Shown here in pieces: positions 36,911-45,696 of a DNA stretch of 64,000 nucleotides. The DNA comes from Nostoc desertorum CM1-VF14 (GTDB taxonomy: Bacteria; Cyanobacteriota; Cyanobacteriia; Cyanobacteriales; Nostocaceae). The stretch spans positions 36,827 through 100,826 of the forward strand of contig JAHHHR010000030.1 of assembly GCA_019359245.1 (NCBI GenBank). The letters are read 5' to 3'. The position numbers were made by a program, and so were the translations under genes. Position 1 is the first letter of the stretch, and each line of letters starts with the position of its first letter. The notes under the pieces are model-generated. The model did no database searches. It was not told where the DNA came from and was given only the letters and a program-made list of their open reading frames with translations.

Positions 36911-37150
36911 TGCGAAGCTTTTTGGTTAACCTTATTAGCTAGACTTTCCACCTCATAATTGTTCTGAAGGCAGACTTTTATTGAAGATAAATTATCCGCA
37001 AGTCAATAATAAATTCCGGTTTATCTAAAGATTTATTTGAGCAATAACTTTTAAATTTAGCATATCTTGGCTTTTCCATATTTTTGGAAAAAGGTCAACT
37101 TCGCCAACAGCATCGTATGCTATTTATACTCCGGCTACTGGCGAATTACT

Positions 37151-38263
37151 TTAGCCTTTACCTATTTTTGCCAAATCAAACTTTTCTGTAACAAGTTCCT
37201 CAACAAAATAATCCAGAAATTCAATGTAATGATTTTGCATGATAATTGCGTGTGCATAATCTCCCTTGACTGCAAGTTGATACTTTTTCACAAGATTATC
37301 GGAGGGTTTATTAAAAACAACTGTATTTGAATAAGGGTTGAGAAATGGATTGAAGTCTTTTAACTTCAGTTGTGTATACAAATGCTCTGCTTTGGCTACA
37401 CAATCAGCTACTTCTAATCCAAAGTTAGAACGCCTTTTGGAGATTTCATGCCATAAACAAAGTGAAGTATGTCCGTTGCGGCTACCTCCAATAGTCATAT
37501 CCTGAGCGCCGATATACTCGACATCAGATGTAAGAGCTTTAACCAAATGTTTTTTAGTAATAACAATCCCACAAGGGAAAGGGCTACCAATAAATTTATG
37601 TCCTGAGATTGAGAGCGAACTGATAGGTCTGTTGAAATCAATCCAGTGCGAACGCAAGTAGGGAAGAAGCATTCCGCCTAAAGCGCCATCAACATGAATA
37701 TAGAATTGGCTGACCTGTTTCATCTCTAGAACATTGAGAATCTGCTCAATATCATCTATTGCCCCTGTAAAAGTAGTACCCAGGTTAAGGCAAATAATCG
37801 CAGGCAGATTAGGTACAAGTTGCTTATAGAAATCACTATAGTCCATTTCTTCCGAAGGTGTTTGTACACCAATCTTGTGATACGGAATTTTAAAAAACCT
37901 AGCTGCCTTACTCATAGAGTAATGTGAAGCATCTGAGGCATACAAAATAGCATTAGGATAGTTTTCTCTCCCTAAGAGTATTCCATACAAGTTACCTTCG
38001 GTTCCACTGGTAGTTACATATCCCCACCAATTTTGAAGATGGTATAATTTTGCAAAGAATTGCAACACTTCTTTTTCAAAATCTCGTGAATCAATTCGAT
38101 AATGCGATTTAGTAAAGCAATCTCCTCCAAGGTTATTAATTGAGTATTTAAGAAAAGGTAATAAAAATGTATGGTCGTGTTTTAAGTTGTAGGGATACCC
38201 TAAATGAAACTCAGATGCTTCATTAAGAATTAGCTGATACTCAGAAAGAAAGTCAACATCCAT
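37151..38263 (-). CDS. PLP-dependent histidine/serine decarboxylase-like enzyme
   Basis: A 370-aa group II decarboxylase of the histidine-decarboxylase type. Key features are HLGYPYNLKHDHTFLLPFL at the N-terminus, TSGTEGNLYG, His114 in DASHYSMSK that stacks on the cofactor, Asp192 in HVDGALGGM and the Schiff-base Lys223 in SISGHKFIGSPFPCG. GSRNGHTSLCLWH is also typical. In relatives the product is histamine from histidine or ethanolamine from serine; the sequence cannot settle which. It lies directly upstream of the permease-kinase gene on the same strand, as decarboxylases often do with amine antiporters. Confidence 0.87.
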   Translation of the reverse strand: MDVDFLSEYQLILNEASEFHLGYPYNLKHDHTFLLPFLKYSINNLGGDCFTKSHYRIDSRDFEKEVLQFFAKLYHLQNWWGYVTTSGTEGNLYGILLGRENYPNAILYASDASHYSMSKAARFFKIPYHKIGVQTPSEEMDYSDFYKQLVPNLPAIICLNLGTTFTGAIDDIEQILNVLEMKQVSQFYIHVDGALGGMLLPYLRSHWIDFNRPISSLSISGHKFIGSPFPCGIVITKKHLVKALTSDVEYIGAQDMTIGGSRNGHTSLCLWHEISKRRSNFGLEVADCVAKAEHLYTQLKLKDFNPFLNPYSNTVVFNKPSDNLVKKYQLAVKGDYAHAIIMQNHYIEFLDYFVEELVTEKFDLAKIGKG

Positions 38264-38410
38264 TTTGTTATTCCAAACCTTGTTATCAAATAATTATTTG
38301 AAACGCGTTCAAATAATATCAATTAGGTGTATAATCTCAAGCAAATTTCTGCATCAGCAGCTTCTGTGCCAAAACTATCGGCTTAGACCTTTACTTCCTG
38401 ATTAACATTT

Positions 38411-38450
38411 GGTTTTAGAGCATAGTTACTGAGTAATATGCTCTAAAACC
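38411..38450. repeat. Perfect 13-bp hairpin
   Basis: Arms 38411-38423 (ggttttagagcat) and 38438-38450 are exact reverse complements with a 14-base loop. It begins eight bases past the stop of the ribbon-helix-helix gene and may end that transcript, though no T run follows. Confidence 0.6.
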
Positions 38451-38457
38451 ATGCTTT

Positions 38458-38619
38458 TCAATTTGCATTTATTGTTGATTCAACAGTTAAAGAGCGGATT
38501 AACTCTCGAATTACATCTGTTGCTGGTCGTCCTGTTATTGAGCAGTATTTCTCTAACCTCTCTGCTTCACTTGATGTCAGATTGATTGTCAGACGTTTAA
38601 TAGCCCATTTCTTATTCAC
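38458..38619 (-). CDS. Small CopG-like ribbon-helix-helix protein, 53 aa
   Basis: A short gene starting with GTG at 38619. The sequence KRLTINLTSSEAERLEKYC followed by ITGRPATDVIRELIRSL is the ribbon-helix-helix pattern: a beta strand, a turn, an amphipathic helix and a second helix. Such proteins bind DNA as dimers and often act as antitoxins or plasmid copy-control repressors. No toxin gene is adjacent. It lies upstream of the decarboxylase on the same strand and could regulate it, but that is only position. Confidence 0.65.
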   Translation of the reverse strand: MNKKWAIKRLTINLTSSEAERLEKYCSITGRPATDVIRELIRSLTVESTINAN

Positions 38620-38885
38620 TGATTCAATTAACTCTAGTTGAAACTACTTCTCTAATATCAATCATTCGAGCTGTTATCACAATGATAAAATTAATGATAT
38701 TAGCTTCAAGAAGCTGTAAAGGAAACACTATTAACTTTGAAGCCATAGTGAAGAGTTAAAATATAGCTTAAATTATAAATTTTAAGTAATTTATAAATAA
38801 CAATTATGAATAGAGCATAAGCTAAAAGCTTTTCTGTAATTAAGTATTCAGTGGAAATACTCGGTCACCACACCAGGGCAAATGC

Positions 38886-39480
38886 ATCTAAATATTGACG
38901 AGCCTGAATCAGAGCGGAATTTAGTAAAACCCTAATCAAACAAGGCTTTCAGGAAATTAAATATTCACAAAATGGTAGTGATAATCATTGTGGAGGGGAG
39001 TTAGAGGCAACCGTTGGCTGCCTGTCAAGGAACATGGTATTCTTGCAGAAACTCCAAAGAAGAATTTCATTCTTATTCGCCTCTCTATGAAGCTCAAAGC
39101 AAAAATCACAATTGCTGACCATTTTTTGGGGATAGAAAACCCACGAATAGCTCGCACAAAGCGTCATAACTTAATCGATATCATGACGATTGCAATAATA
39201 GCAGTAATTTGTGGTGCCGATGGCTGGCTGGCAGTTGAGACCTATGGATGTGCGAAATATGAGTAGTTAAAGTTAAAAACATTTTTAGAATTACCAAATG
39301 GCATTCCGTCCCACGATACATTTGCACGAGTTTTTGCTTAAAATTTATCCTCAATAATTCGAGTCATGTTTTATTAATTGGATAAAATGGATAACTAAGA
39401 TGACTAATGGTGAAGTTGTCGCAATTGATGGTACAACCTTACGCGGTTATTACGATAGAGTGGACATTTATCTGTCAATA
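38886..39480 (+). mobile_element. ISAs1-type transposase remnant
   Basis: The plus strand encodes IADHFLGIENPRIARTKRHN, then IMTIAIIAVICGADGWLAVE, the N-terminal pattern of the ISAs1 family. After a stop at KYE the next segment reads FLELPNGIPSHDTFARVFA, and further on EVVAIDGTTLRGYYDR. The catalytic part is scrambled by stops and no right end is visible before mutL. The left flank (38886-39035) is repeated at 25925-26075. Confidence 0.8.
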
Positions 39481-39534
39481 TTGACAATAATTTGGCAAAC
39501 AACAAGAGGTCTAGTATTGGTATTACTGAAAACA

Positions 39535-41232
39535 TCAAATTCCATGACTTTTACCAATTACCCAATTACGCCGGAAAAACCGGGCTAAAGCTGATTCTTC
39601 TAAAGATAGATAAATTGGTCGTCCGTGCGGACAGGTGCGAGGGTTGCGAGTGCGTTGCCAATTATCTAAAAGTGTCTGCATTTCTTGTTGATTCATAGGT
39701 GTACCATTACGAATGGCACTGCGACAGGCGACGGCTACTTGGGCTGTTTGTAAGTCGCCTCCCCAACTAAGCTCTAAAATTGCTTCTGCACAGTCGTCTC
39801 GCTGTTGCAAAGGCGCGGGTATGTTACGGACTGCCCAAAGTTGTTCGCCAAAGGGTTCTATTTCTAAACCGATGCGTTGTAGTTGTGATACTTGCGCTGG
39901 CGACAATTGATAAAGAATGATTGACGGTTCGACGGGAACAAGTTGCCAATTATCGCATAATTGCTCATACAAAACTCGCTCATGGGCAATGTGCTGTTCC
40001 ACTAACCACATACCACCTGAGTGTTCCGCTACAATATAGGTGTTGCTAACTTGAGCGACAGCCTTCAAGGAATTAGGAGAGACACGATTAATCGCGTCTG
40101 TATAAGGCTTGGGATTTTGAGGATTGAAATTGTAGCCGCCTTTGGTTTCTGCGGCTTTAAGTAATTTACTAACTCGTGTTGTGTGGACAGCTTCTTTCAG
40201 ATTGCTAGAAGAGATGCTGAGTGCTTGGTTAATTGCTTGGGTAATTTGCTCTTGCCAATAAATGATTTCGTTAAGGTAAATTTCTGTTTTTGCTGGATTG
40301 CGATTCCAGTTAATTTGATCTGGGGAAATGGCAAGATGTAGGAAACAAATTGGATAGCGATCGCGTGGTAATGTTCTGTGAAATGCTGATAATATTGTTT
40401 GCTCTAGTTCTGGTGTTTTAACCATCCGTCCATTGATGGCCACACGTACCCAATCTGGACGATGACGATGACAGCGATCGGGTAATCCTACCACTAAATT
40501 GAGCGCTGAGTGGGGAGTGGGGAGTGGGGAGTTATGCGGATTGGGTATTTCGAGTTTCACTTCTTGCAAATCACCTTGTCGGACCTGGGGTAAAATCTGC
40601 GGTAGCAGCTGCCCAGTTGTCTTAGCAGGAGAAATGGTGAACCATTGACGGTCATTTTGGCAAACTTGCCAGGTGACGTGGGGATGACATAAAGCAATTT
40701 GTTGAATTGTTGCTTGCACGGCTTTCATTTGCTGTGCGACTGTGGGCAATCCTTGACGACGAGATGAGCAATTACCGAAAAGATGAGAAACTGTCACCAC
40801 TGTACCAGGTGCGATCGCAGTTACTTCAACTTGCACAACTTCCCCGCCATTGCCATAGCAAATCCGCCATCCTAATTTTCCACCCACAGGACGACTCAAA
40901 ATTTCTAAATCTGCCAGAGTTGTTAAGCTGTGTAACGCTTCACCACGAAATCCCAAACTGTTAATTTTCCATAAATCAGCACTAGAGCGAATTTTACTGG
41001 TGCTGTGGGCTGTGGCTGCTTGTTGCAAATCATCCAGGTGCATTCCACAACCATTATCTGCCACACGAATTCGCCATTGCTGCGGCCATAGATAAACCAC
41101 AATTCGCGTTGCACCTGCGTCTAGGGAATTTTCTACCAATTCCCGCACCACAGAAGCGAAAGAGTCGATTACCTCACCAGCTGTAATGAGATATACGACT
41201 TCTGTTGGTAGAGCTTGAATAGTAGATGCCAT
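39535..41232 (-). CDS. mutL: DNA mismatch repair protein MutL
   Basis: A 565-aa mismatch-repair ATPase that couples MutS recognition to strand removal. The GHKL ATPase motifs are VRELVENSLDAGATRI, DNGCGM and GFRGEAL. The C-terminal domain has EQHIAHERVLYE, a degenerate form of the DQHA(x)2E(x)4E endonuclease motif, and CPHGRPIYL, the metal-associated motif. Linker residues NSPLPTPHSALN are encoded by a short tandem repeat at 40508-40532. The stop lies about 55 bases from the ISAs1-type remnant, so the 3' end may have been trimmed, but the length is normal. Confidence 0.93.
   Translation of the reverse strand: MASTIQALPTEVVYLITAGEVIDSFASVVRELVENSLDAGATRIVVYLWPQQWRIRVADNGCGMHLDDLQQAATAHSTSKIRSSADLWKINSLGFRGEALHSLTTLADLEILSRPVGGKLGWRICYGNGGEVVQVEVTAIAPGTVVTVSHLFGNCSSRRQGLPTVAQQMKAVQATIQQIALCHPHVTWQVCQNDRQWFTISPAKTTGQLLPQILPQVRQGDLQEVKLEIPNPHNSPLPTPHSALNLVVGLPDRCHRHRPDWVRVAINGRMVKTPELEQTILSAFHRTLPRDRYPICFLHLAISPDQINWNRNPAKTEIYLNEIIYWQEQITQAINQALSISSSNLKEAVHTTRVSKLLKAAETKGGYNFNPQNPKPYTDAINRVSPNSLKAVAQVSNTYIVAEHSGGMWLVEQHIAHERVLYEQLCDNWQLVPVEPSIILYQLSPAQVSQLQRIGLEIEPFGEQLWAVRNIPAPLQQRDDCAEAILELSWGGDLQTAQVAVACRSAIRNGTPMNQQEMQTLLDNWQRTRNPRTCPHGRPIYLSLEESALARFFRRNWVIGKSHGI
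40508..40532. repeat. Heptameric short tandem repeat inside mutL
   Basis: About 3.5 copies of a 7-base unit (gagtggg) lie in frame inside the linker region of mutL. Such repeats are usually intergenic in Nostoc-type genomes, so a copy within a mismatch-repair gene is notable. Confidence 0.75.
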
Positions 41233-41471
41233 AAATTATAGTTTATAGCTTCTGGGTGCAAGGGAAGTGGAAGGAGAAATCAATTAAAAATTGTACGCTT
41301 ACAGGGAAGCAAGGTACGCACAGCGTCTCGTAGAGAATAAGAAGGCTGAGGGAGATGTAGCTTTAGCTTCCCGTAGCTTGGAGAAATAAGGAGGCGAATT
41401 TACGAGAAATTTTTATTAATTGTAAAGAAAACTCAATTAAAGGGGTATTTTTGATAAATTGCTTGTGAGGT

Positions 41472-41821
41472 GATGAATCAGAAAACTTACTGAGTAATAA
41501 CTTAGTTGCTGATGTCCATGAGTTAAAGACCCGTTTGCAATGGGGTCAACCAGGTTTTACAATTGTTGATGCGATCGCCACACCTACAATCACGGTCGGA
41601 TCAGTGGAGCAATACCTATCCCATTAGATGATTTGGTATCTAAAGCCAAATCTGCTCTACATAAAGAACGCCATATTTATATCTATGGCGACAGTGACGA
41701 ACATACAACCCAGGCTGCACAAATTTTAAGAGCACAAGGGTTTGCTGAGGTAGCAGAAATCAAAGGTGGTCTTGCAGCTTGGATTTCAATCGGTGGTGCG
41801 ACAGAAGGTGTCGCCGCTTAA
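41472..41821 (+). pseudogene. Frameshifted rhodanese-like gene
   Basis: One frame gives NLVADVHELKTRLQWGQPGF and TIVDA; after a shift at the HIP1 site (41571-41578) another frame gives RHTYNHGRISGAIPIPL and continues through IYIYGDSDEHTTQAA to GGLAAW. Together they form a single rhodanese domain. The usual active-site Cys loop reads YGDSDEHTT, without a Cys, so it may have been a non-catalytic rhodanese before decay. The 5' start also seems lost. Confidence 0.75.
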
Positions 41822-42189
41822 ACTTAACTCAGATATATAGCAATCCTATTTGGGTTGTGAAATTATCGTGGAGGTAGGCAATAGGCAATAGATTTTTTTC
41901 ACGAATAATTTAGGATTTCTATATCAATCCAAGTCTATTTATTGCATAATTGCTAGTTGTTTGTATTGCACATTAGACTTCTAACAAAAATCTGAATTAA
42001 CGAAAAGGAAACCACAGATAAACACCGATGAAATATCTGCGTGCATCTGTGGTTTAATCCCTAAAAACTTGACTTTTGCAAGATATCTACTGTGCATTAC
42101 AGCTTTCTCTACGGCATAATCAAAACTAACTGATTGCAACATTAATTAACATTAACTTATCTTACTTTTTGCTTACCTCTAGATAGCGG
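41822..42189. other. Intergenic, no recognised feature
   Basis: About 370 bases between the rhodanese remnant and the adenosine-deaminase-like gene. A short direct repeat (aggcaatagg) near 41876 and a tract of AT-rich sequence; no gene or RNA found. Confidence 0.35.
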
Positions 42190-43239
42190 TTAATTACTAT
42201 CCCTTGTTGTCAAAACTTTAGATTGTTCAGGTTTCAGTAAACCGTTCAACAAGGATGCGGGACGTTGACTGTAAGGCCAAGCAAAAGCATGACGGAAAGC
42301 TGCATCCTGACAAGCTTGTAGTTGGGCAAAACTGATAATGTTGTAAGTCAAGAGATTCTCATACTCAAATGGCAAACGCACATTGTGTAACCCAGCATTA
42401 TCGGTACAGATAGCGATATCCACCCCAGCTTCAAAACAACGATCAAAAACTAATTTGAGTTGACGGATATCCTGCAAAGTACCAGTTTTCAGGTAAGTTG
42501 TGGGGCAAACCTCTAAACACTGTCCGCGTTTAGCGACATCATTAAGTAACTCTGGATATAGTAAGGGAATTTGGATGCCGTGACCGATTCGCATGAGATA
42601 GGGTAACAGTTCGGGGTAACAGCCAGCAGTGGTCTCATATAGATGTCCGGTGGTCTTAACGCCCTGCGATCGCGCATAATCATATAAGCTAATCCATTCT
42701 TCTAAGCGATCGGCATAATAGCTATCACCCCCCGCTACATCTACTGCACAGACATACTGCTTATTTTGCGCCGCCAAATCAACAATCGCCTTGTTCACCT
42801 CATAGGGTAGACGCGTGTGCATACAGAGAATTTGGCTAGTAACAATTGGATATTCTGGCTGTTGGCTAGCAAGTCCCACTACCTCCACAATTTCTGTCAT
42901 CTTGTCAATTCTCTGTGATTGATTCAGATGCTCAGGCGTCCGCAAATATGGAGTGTAACGCAGTTCCAGATAAGCCAAATTTTCAAAAATGTAAGCACCC
43001 CGCACCAAGCGATAGATAAAGTAAGGCAAAGTCTCAACAGTTTGCACACTTTCTACCAAGGTGTGTAATTCTAGATACTCATCCAGGGTGTTACGTGGGC
43101 GAGTGTAAAAATCTTCAAATTCTGAATAGTTACCAAAGCGAGAAATCAACTCCGAAGAATGTCGCTCGAAATATCGCCATAAAACTCGTGGTACGACCGA
43201 GCCGCCCAAGTGCCTATGTAATTCAGCATATAAAGCCAT
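42190..43239 (-). CDS. Adenosine-deaminase-like metal-dependent hydrolase
   Basis: A 349-aa amidohydrolase of the adenosine/AMP deaminase family. Metal ligands are HRH in ELHRHLGG at the N-terminus, His in TGHLYETT and Asp in CTDNAGLHN; the Glu of HLYET would be the proton shuttle, and IGHGIQI supplies another His. The usual HAGE motif is therefore diverged, so a nucleoside other than adenosine is possible. The frame extends to 43350, but the ATG at 43239 (MALYAELHRHLGG) fits the family. Role: purine salvage by deamination is the default inference. Confidence 0.82.
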   Translation of the reverse strand: MALYAELHRHLGGSVVPRVLWRYFERHSSELISRFGNYSEFEDFYTRPRNTLDEYLELHTLVESVQTVETLPYFIYRLVRGAYIFENLAYLELRYTPYLRTPEHLNQSQRIDKMTEIVEVVGLASQQPEYPIVTSQILCMHTRLPYEVNKAIVDLAAQNKQYVCAVDVAGGDSYYADRLEEWISLYDYARSQGVKTTGHLYETTAGCYPELLPYLMRIGHGIQIPLLYPELLNDVAKRGQCLEVCPTTYLKTGTLQDIRQLKLVFDRCFEAGVDIAICTDNAGLHNVRLPFEYENLLTYNIISFAQLQACQDAAFRHAFAWPYSQRPASLLNGLLKPEQSKVLTTRDSN

Positions 43240-43598
43240 AATGGTATTTTTAAGTAAAAATTTCATTAATTGTAACAAAAACATAGAAGGAAAAATCTGT
43301 ACTCGAATAAATTTGGCGCTAGATAAATTGGATGGGAGGTTTCCCATCATCTGGTTTCAATAAAGACTTTGACCTAGAAACTTTGCGAAGGTCAGGATTT
43401 TATCCTTATTTTCTGAGAATCCGGCATTTAATAGTGTTTTGAGTACAAATAAACTTGACATTATCAAGATTAAATTGATAGCATTGATATCCTTAATTTT
43501 TGTGTTATAGTAAATAAACATTGCTATTGTTGAGCAAGTGAAATATAGCAATATATTTTTCCTTTAACTAAGCAAATTCCTGGCAAGGTTGGTATTAA

Positions 43599-43808
43599 TT
43601 GAAAATTCAAGCGTTGGAAGTCAAAGCTGGCGATCGCATTATTGCTTACTGCAACAACAAAATGCAAACCTGCAAGGTAAAACGCATTTTAGATCCCGGT
43701 CAAGCTAATATCACACTATCAGTATTCACCTCTGAGAATTATCGCGGTTGCTCAGTTTCATCTGTAGTCCGCTTTCAGAGCAACGCCTTAGTTGATTTAG
43801 TAAGTTAA
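43599..43808 (+). CDS. Hypothetical small protein, 69 aa
   Basis: The frame starts with TTG at 43599 and encodes KIQALEVKAGDRIIAYCNNK followed by QTCKVKRILDPGQANITLSV and ends LVDLVS. It looks like a small beta-barrel protein (SH3-like spacing of strands). Two Cys. A hairpin terminator follows at 43853. Similar small proteins are conserved in cyanobacteria to my knowledge, but I cannot name a function. Confidence 0.55.
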   Translation: MKIQALEVKAGDRIIAYCNNKMQTCKVKRILDPGQANITLSVFTSENYRGCSVSSVVRFQSNALVDLVS

Positions 43809-43852
43809 AAATCAAGTAAACATTCAATCTCAAAAATATCTATAGCTATTGT

Positions 43853-43874
43853 CCAGCCTCAGCTGGATATAGTT
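43853..43874. terminator. Hairpin terminator after the 69-aa gene
   Basis: A six-base stem (tccagc/gctgga) around ctca, followed by a tatagttatttt tract on the plus strand. It lies 45 bases past the stop codon. Confidence 0.55.
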
Positions 43875-44035
43875 ATTTTAAAGGTGCGATGCCTGGGTTG
43901 GGCTACGCCTACGCACATACAAATCCGTTAATTGTGGCTGGATAATTTTGCAGAAAAACGCTCTCACACTATAGCAGTGCAGGCGGAAGTTTTTGAGCAA
44001 ACTAATACCAATATTGTTCAGGGTGGTGGCTCACA

Positions 44036-44068
44036 AGATCCCCGACTTTTCAAAAAAGTCGGGGATCT
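44036..44068. repeat. Perfect 15-bp palindrome (agatccccgac type)
   Basis: Arms 44036-44050 (agatccccgactttt) and 44054-44068 pair exactly with a three-base loop. It lies just upstream of the toxin-antitoxin pair. The form is a typical REP-like element of cyanobacterial genomes. Confidence 0.75.
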
Positions 44069-44137
44069 GGGGATCTGATTGAGCAATGTTCGCTCTACAA
44101 AATTTAGAATAAGATAAGGTTTACTAATTATTTGGCA

Positions 44138-44362
44138 ATGGAAGTTTTAAAACTTACAACTAAAATCGATGAATCAGGATATTTAAATCTTAATATTCCA
44201 ACGCAGTTAGCGGCGGTTGAAGTTGACATTGTAGTTGTTTTGAATCCAGTTTCATCAGAGGAAAAGCAGCAACCTAGTTATGATTTCTCTGATTTGGTGG
44301 GGCGATTAGCTTGGCAAAGAGATGCGGTAGCAATGCAGAGGAATCTACGCGATGAGTGGTAA
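44138..44362 (+). CDS. VapB-like antitoxin
   Basis: A 74-aa protein that precedes a PIN-domain gene and overlaps it by 11 bases, the standard order for VapBC. The N-terminus EVLKLTTKIDESGYLNLNIP resembles the swapped-hairpin (AbrB-like) or DUF-type antitoxin fold, and the C-terminal helix (WQRDAVAMQRNLRDEW) would bind the toxin. The ATG at 44138 is preferred to the TTG at 44132. With its toxin broken it may now be a free repressor. Confidence 0.72.
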   Translation: MEVLKLTTKIDESGYLNLNIPTQLAAVEVDIVVVLNPVSSEEKQQPSYDFSDLVGRLAWQRDAVAMQRNLRDEW

Positions 44363-44730
44363 TCGCTACGTATTGGATACGAATGCGATAGTAGCTCTAC
44401 TTCAAGGAAATTTTCAACTTATTCAATTACTCCAAGATGCTGATTGGATTGGAGTTTCAGTTATTAGCAAAATTGAATTTCTCGCGTTTTCTGGGTTGAG
44501 TCAAGAGGATCCGTCAGCTTTTTGAGCAGTTTTTGCAACGAGTTGAGGTTGTCAATTTAGTGGCGAGTGATGCTGTTTTGATTAAGAAAATCATTGAAAT
44601 TCGCCAGCAATATCGGTTGAAACTACCAGATGCAATTATTGCAGCAATGGCGATCCAAAATTCAGCAAGTTTGGTGACTGCCGATCAAGAGTTTGCGAAG
44701 ATAACAATTTTAACATTAATTAATTGGTAG
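44352..44730 (+). pseudogene. Frameshifted PIN-domain (VapC-like) toxin
   Basis: The first frame reads YVLDTNAIVALLQGN and continues through WIGVSVISKIEFLAFSG to a stop at 44523. The next frame continues LFEQFLQRVEVVNL, KLPDAIIAAMAI and LVTADQEFAKI. Together these give the PIN acidic residues (Asp of VLDTN, Glu of IEFL, Asp of LPDAII, Asp of TADQEF). A one-base change near 44505-44518 (gaggatccgtcag) broke the gene. The toxin is probably dead unless frameshifting occurs. Confidence 0.85.
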
Positions 44731-44751
44731 CCTTTACCTTTTCCTTGTAGT

Positions 44752-44780
44752 GTGTAGGCGTAGCCCGTCATAGACATCGC
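44752..44780. repeat. Copy of the gcgtaggcgtagcc element
   Basis: Matches the element at 1653-1684 over gtgtaggcgtagcccgtcat and agacatcgc. It sits 20 bases past the end of the broken toxin. Confidence 0.6.
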
Positions 44781-45020
44781 ACCTGAAAAGCGGTTAACAC
44801 AACACAATTAAAAAAAAGTCAAACAAAAATTCTGAAGCCTAATCGCCGCAATGCTCAAGCGATAAGCAACAGAAAACTTAGGCTATCTTTTTCGATCTAG
44901 GACTGATGTCTACGATGGTCTACGCACTCCTTAATTTAGGCATGGTAAGGGCTACAACTATTCTGAGTCCTTATGTCAACCCTAATTGAGGTGATCTTAC
45001 CCTGGCAAAGCGATGACTAC

Positions 45021-45076
45021 GGCGAGCTTCTCTACGAAACGCTCCGCGTAGCTTGCTTCCACGGAGTGGTACGCTA
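45021..45076. repeat. Dispersed element with cgcgtagcttgcttc core
   Basis: Contains ttctctacg, cgcgtagcttgcttc and gtacgctaacgc in the same order as 56273-56345. A second small dispersed repeat family. Confidence 0.55.
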
Positions 45077-45114
45077 ACGCATTACTAAGATCATCATCCA
45101 ATTAATTGCTTTTG

Positions 45115-45426
45115 TTAATTCTTTTTCACATCACGAGCCATATTGAGAAAGTAGTCGTCAATTTTGGCATTAGGACGACGGCGGGTAGTGGCGGAAATTT
45201 TAGGAGTGTTATCCTGATTCGTTTCAATTTGCTCTTTTGCAGAAGCTTGTTTTATACCTTGCTGCTGATCAGATTCCACGAAATAACCAGAGCTATTGAA
45301 TCCAAACAGGTTGCCAAAAAAACCAAAGAAATTTCCGAAAAGATTAGAAACACTTTGGAATAAAACACCAAACAAGCCTTGAATCCGAATGAACAAGTTC
45401 CGAACAGTTTGAGTTAGACGAAACAT
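45115..45426 (-). CDS. Hypothetical Phe/Gly-rich small protein, 103 aa
   Basis: A short protein whose first 45 residues are amphipathic and rich in Phe and Leu (LFGVLFQSVSNLFGNFFGFF), followed by a polar Gln/Lys-rich tail ending DYFLNMARDVKKN. Related cyanobacterial proteins are sometimes mis-annotated as threonine dehydratase; nothing here supports that. A membrane-surface association through the Phe-rich helices is plausible. ATG at 45426. Confidence 0.7.
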   Translation of the reverse strand: MFRLTQTVRNLFIRIQGLFGVLFQSVSNLFGNFFGFFGNLFGFNSSGYFVESDQQQGIKQASAKEQIETNQDNTPKISATTRRRPNAKIDDYFLNMARDVKKN

Positions 45427-45696
45427 AACAGCACCCTCTATGATTGCCTATTATCATTGTGACTTAATTCCAATAAGAGAAATGGTGCTATGCAAAAAAT
45501 TTACCAGGCATAGGCGTGAGAGCAGGAAAAATATATTACAGGTTACATTTGAAACATTTATACTTGGCACTACTAACCCTATAACTGCGTCAACTATCTT
45601 GCAGCTAAATTACTGTATCAGTTTTCCTGGTGCAGTAATTTAATGTTGATATGGAATGAAATATAACCAATTAACCTCACTTAGTAAGCAGAAGTA

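Noticed and set aside
43357..43551. 64-codon minus-strand frame upstream of the deaminase
   Set aside because: AT-rich sequence with Ile/Asn/Phe runs typical of chance frames; no start signal.
45115..45426. Threonine dehydratase
   Set aside because: The 103-aa Phe/Gly-rich protein has no PLP-enzyme motif; such labels are transferred errors.
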